Part shown: positions 6,315-8,453 of the stretch, one piece after another
Numbering within the stretch: the stretch's first letter is position 1
How the letters are laid out: every line of letters starts with the position of its first letter
Origin: Anaerolineaceae bacterium UBA6073
GTDB lineage: Bacteria; Chloroflexota; Anaerolineae; Anaerolineales; Anaerolineaceae
Assembly (NCBI GenBank): GCA_002436085.1
Contig: DIXT01000012.1
Location: forward strand, 1-8,453
Length of the DNA: 8,453 bases
Reading direction: 5' to 3'
The notes under the pieces: model-generated
What the model was told of the DNA's origin: nothing
Seen by the model: only the letters and a program-made list of their open reading frames with translations
The model's database searches: none
Made by a program: the position numbers and the translations under genes

Positions 6315-7610
6315 TCAATTTTGCTTCGGAGCGGCGCTGCCGTTGACCTCTACTGGCGCTTTCCCTTCACCATCGTGCATCCCAAACACCATGGCAAACG
6401 CAGCAGCCATGAAGATGGGTCCAATAATAAAGATGGACGAATAGTTGTTGCCAGTCAGTTTAACCATCCAACCGTTGATGTTCGGTCCCGCGATTGCGGC
6501 AAGCGTGGAAAAGAGGTAATACAGACCGGTGTATGTGCCGATGTGAATCGGATCGGTCAGGTCCACCACCACAGGCAGCGAGTTAATGTTGATGCACGCC
6601 CAACCGATGCCTGCCAGGAGCAGTAGGATCGTCAGGTTCATCAAGTCACCCAGGAGGGGCAGCTTACCGTGCGCCTGGATGAGTGTCTCTTTGGGCAGGA
6701 GATACACGCTCAACATCACCAGAATCATGATGATGAGCCCGATTCCGATGGTTTTTCTGCGCCCCAATTTCGCGCCGATAAAGCCGGCGGGGATTGAGAA
6801 CAGCAGGAATGAGAAGCCCACGCTGGTAATCAGTTTGCCCGCGCCGGATTCATCCAGACCGAGGTGGTTGATGCCGTAGAGCGAGAGAAAAGCCTCAATG
6901 GCGTTGTAGGCGATGAACCAGAAGAAGATGGCCAGGAAGATGCGGATCGCGTCCCCATGCTTGCTGGTGAAGAGCTCCTTCAGGCTCTTCCACATATCCG
7001 GCTTTTCAGCGTTGGGGTTATTCTCGTACACTTTGGGTTCGCGCACAAAGATGAGCACCAGCGCAGCCGCGACCAAAACCAGAAAAGAACCAAACCAGAA
7101 GGGATAGGCCTGATTTTGCTTGACCAGCATCGCGCCGATGGAGGTGCCCAGCACCAGCCCCAGCCCGCCCATGAAGTTGATGATACCGTTAGCCTGGGAG
7201 CGCAGCCTGGAAGGCGTGACGTCCGGCATCAGCGCGACCACCGGCGTGCGCCAGAAAGCCATCGCCAGGATGGTCGTGACGGTGCAGGCGACGAATACTG
7301 GCAGGGCGTTGGCAAGCGGAACCAAACCGAAAGCCAGCGCGGCAATCGGCGCGCCTACCAGGATGAAGGGCAGACGCCTGCCGAGCTTGGTGCGCAACCG
7401 GTCCGACCAGGCGCCGACCGGAGGCTGAATGAAAAGCGCCGCGATATTATCCAGGGACATGAAGAACCCGATCGCGGCGGCGTCCAGCGCAAATTTCTGT
7501 TCCAACAGGATGGGAACATAAGTGTTGTACAGGCTCCACAACACGCTGACGCCAAAAAAACCAAAACCAATTACGAATAACTTGCCAAATTTAAACTTTT
7601 CGTTCTCCAT
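6315..7610 (-). CDS. MFS transporter, GPH/SLC45-like
   Basis: This is an inner-membrane secondary transporter with 431 residues and about 12 predicted helices in two halves, separated by a hydrophilic loop at about 190-220. The first-half loop IQPPVGAWSDRLRTKLGRRL (61-80), followed by PFI, is the sugar-transporter motif seen in SLC45/sucrose and GPH (MelB-like) carriers. The second half repeats it as GAKLGRRKTIG (279-289). Other marks are PDVTPSRLRSQANGI (129-143) and GIGWACININSLPVVVDL (334-351). The substrate is probably a sugar or glycoside by family, but cannot be named. ATG at 7610 has AAGGAG four bases upstream, overlapping the trmD stop codon; the gap is nine bases, so it is likely co-transcribed with trmD. 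The nucleoside importer genes follow after 91 bases with their own promoter. No terminator is visible after this gene, so readthrough into the importer operon is possible. Confidence 0.9.
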   Translation of the reverse strand: MENEKFKFGKLFVIGFGFFGVSVLWSLYNTYVPILLEQKFALDAAAIGFFMSLDNIAALFIQPPVGAWSDRLRTKLGRRLPFILVGAPIAALAFGLVPLANALPVFVACTVTTILAMAFWRTPVVALMPDVTPSRLRSQANGIINFMGGLGLVLGTSIGAMLVKQNQAYPFWFGSFLVLVAAALVLIFVREPKVYENNPNAEKPDMWKSLKELFTSKHGDAIRIFLAIFFWFIAYNAIEAFLSLYGINHLGLDESGAGKLITSVGFSFLLFSIPAGFIGAKLGRRKTIGIGLIIMILVMLSVYLLPKETLIQAHGKLPLLGDLMNLTILLLLAGIGWACININSLPVVVDLTDPIHIGTYTGLYYLFSTLAAIAGPNINGWMVKLTGNNYSSIFIIGPIFMAAAFAMVFGMHDGEGKAPVEVNGSAAPKQN

Positions 7611-7619
7611 GCTTCTCCT

Positions 7620-8384
7620 TTAGTCTGTGTCTGTATCTTCCATTTGCTGCGCGAGTTTCTGCGCGACGTAGTCTTCAAGGAATTTGCGGTCTTTATCGCT
7701 TAGGTCTGCCTTTAGCAGCAAATCCGGGCGCCAGAGGAGCGTGCGGATAAGGGATTGTTCGCGCTTCCAGCGCGCTTGCTGGGCGTGGTTGCCCTGCTGC
7801 AGCACTTCCGGCACGGTCCAGCCGCGGAACTCCAGCGGGCGGGTGTATTGCGGGTATTCCAGCAGCCCGTTGGAAAAGGAATCATCGCTGGTGGCTTCGT
7901 TATCCCCCAGAACGCCGGGCTGCAGGCGGGCGACAGCATCCAGCAGCATCAGGGCGGGCAGTTCCCCGCCGGTCAGGATGAAATCCCCGATGGAGATGAC
8001 GTGCGTGGCAAGGTGTTCGCGAATGCGTTCGTCAAAGCTTTCGTAGCGCCCGCAGATAAGCGCGAGATGGTCGTACGAGGCCAGGTTGAAGGCGATTTCC
8101 TGGGTGAAAGGCTGCCCTTGCGGGCAAAGCAGGATGACCGGGCAGGCAGGCGGCGCGCCAAGCACGTCCTCGACGGCGGCAAAGACCGGTTCCGGCTTCA
8201 TGATCATCCCGCCGCCGCCGCCGTAGGGCGTGTCGTCCGTGGTGTGGTGGCGGTCTGTGGCCCAGTCGCGGATGTTGTGCGTGTGCACTTCGATCAGATT
8301 ATTTTGCAGGGCGCGCTTGAGGATGGAGATTTCAAGATAGGGTTGAAAGACTTCGGGGAAGAGGCTGAAGATGTCAAAACGCAT
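7620..8384 (-). CDS. trmD: tRNA (guanine(37)-N1)-methyltransferase TrmD
   Basis: TrmD is a cytoplasmic SPOUT-class enzyme that methylates G37 next to the anticodon of tRNAs using S-adenosylmethionine, preventing +1 frameshifts. Predicted length is 254 residues, normal for the family. Motifs are MRFDIFSLFPEVF (1-13), DDTPYGGGGGMIMKP (50-64), CGRYESFDERI (111-121), SIGDFILTGGELPALMLLD (131-149) and PQYTRP (178-183). Arg153 and Asp168 align by position and context with the catalytic Arg154 and Asp169 of E. coli TrmD. In the binding loop GRYEG is GRYES and the next residue is Phe, a mild variation. ATG at 8384 is preferred because the protein then begins as typical TrmD proteins do; TTG at 8390 is the alternative. 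No clear ribosome-binding site precedes it. Neither rimM nor rplS, common TrmD neighbours, is visible; the next gene is an MFS transporter. Confidence 0.97.
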   Translation of the reverse strand: MRFDIFSLFPEVFQPYLEISILKRALQNNLIEVHTHNIRDWATDRHHTTDDTPYGGGGGMIMKPEPVFAAVEDVLGAPPACPVILLCPQGQPFTQEIAFNLASYDHLALICGRYESFDERIREHLATHVISIGDFILTGGELPALMLLDAVARLQPGVLGDNEATSDDSFSNGLLEYPQYTRPLEFRGWTVPEVLQQGNHAQQARWKREQSLIRTLLWRPDLLLKADLSDKDRKFLEDYVAQKLAQQMEDTDTD

Positions 8385-8390
8385 ATGCAA

Positions 8391-8419
8391 ATTTTAGACG
8401 ATAGTTGAGAATCGGGCAA
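8391..8419 (-). promoter_or_regulatory. Predicted promoter of trmD, possibly giving a leaderless mRNA
   Basis: Minus-strand TAAAAT (8396-8391) matches the -10 consensus at five of six positions. TTGCCC (8419-8414) matches the -35 consensus at four of six, with the ideal 17-base spacing. The start codon at 8384 begins seven bases after the -10 box, where transcription would be expected to start. No purine-rich ribosome-binding site is seen upstream. Confidence 0.5.
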
Positions 8420-8453
8420 GAATTATCCGTGGAGGGTGTTGAAAAACATTGGT

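Noticed and set aside
6288..6318. A perfect TTGACA (-35 consensus) on the minus strand at 6318-6313 upstream of the binding-protein gene
   Set aside because: It is 25 bases from the TATACT -10 box, too far for a normal sigma-70 promoter, and it overlaps the MFS stop codon. TTGCAG at 17 bases spacing is the better partner despite its weaker match.
8391..8453. End of an upstream minus-strand gene (a frame is open from the edge to a TAA near 8395)
   Set aside because: About 20 codons without a recognisable motif, and the stretch overlaps a promoter-like sequence; there is too little to support a gene.

Overview
The window looks like bacterial chromosome, with a GC content that I judge by eye to be mid-50s percent. 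It carries six complete protein genes, all on the minus strand, plus about 950 bases of gene-free, repeat-rich DNA at the left end. The organism cannot be fixed from this sequence alone. The style of the TrmD and ABC proteins, together with intergenic repeats containing TTGCGAGC and GCGATGAC motifs, would fit an anaerobic Chloroflexota (Anaerolineae-type) bacterium. That assignment is an inference with modest confidence.

Reading in the direction of transcription (right to left), the window opens with a promoter-like sequence placed so close to trmD that the trmD message may be leaderless. trmD encodes the tRNA (guanine-37-N1)-methyltransferase. Nine bases after it comes a 12-helix MFS transporter of the GPH/SLC45-like type, whose ribosome-binding site starts inside the trmD stop codon, so the two are probably co-transcribed. 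A 91-base gap follows, with a good promoter and a short tandem/palindromic element. It leads into a four-gene ABC importer of the BMP (basic membrane protein) type: lipoprotein binding protein, double-cassette ATPase, and two permeases. This is the gene set of bacterial nucleoside importers such as B. subtilis NupNOPQ (YufNOPQ) and S. mutans RnsABCD, so the likely cargo is a purine or pyrimidine nucleoside.

The importer operon is internally punctuated. A strong intrinsic terminator lies between the binding-protein gene and the ATPase gene, which should make the binding protein much more abundant than the membrane complex. The next leader segment can fold so that the ATPase ribosome-binding site is paired. 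ATPase and permease 1 are 11 bases apart, the two permeases overlap as TAATG, and a second intrinsic terminator with a GCAA tetraloop ends the operon.

The left 950 bases hold about 2.7 tandem copies of a unit of roughly 278 bases that contains two strong inverted repeats, followed by degraded fragments of related repeats. No gene is supported there. I found no clear new biological system. The most unusual parts are the tandem hairpin-bearing repeat with a mosaic second copy, the punctuated importer operon, and the possibly leaderless trmD linked to a transporter.
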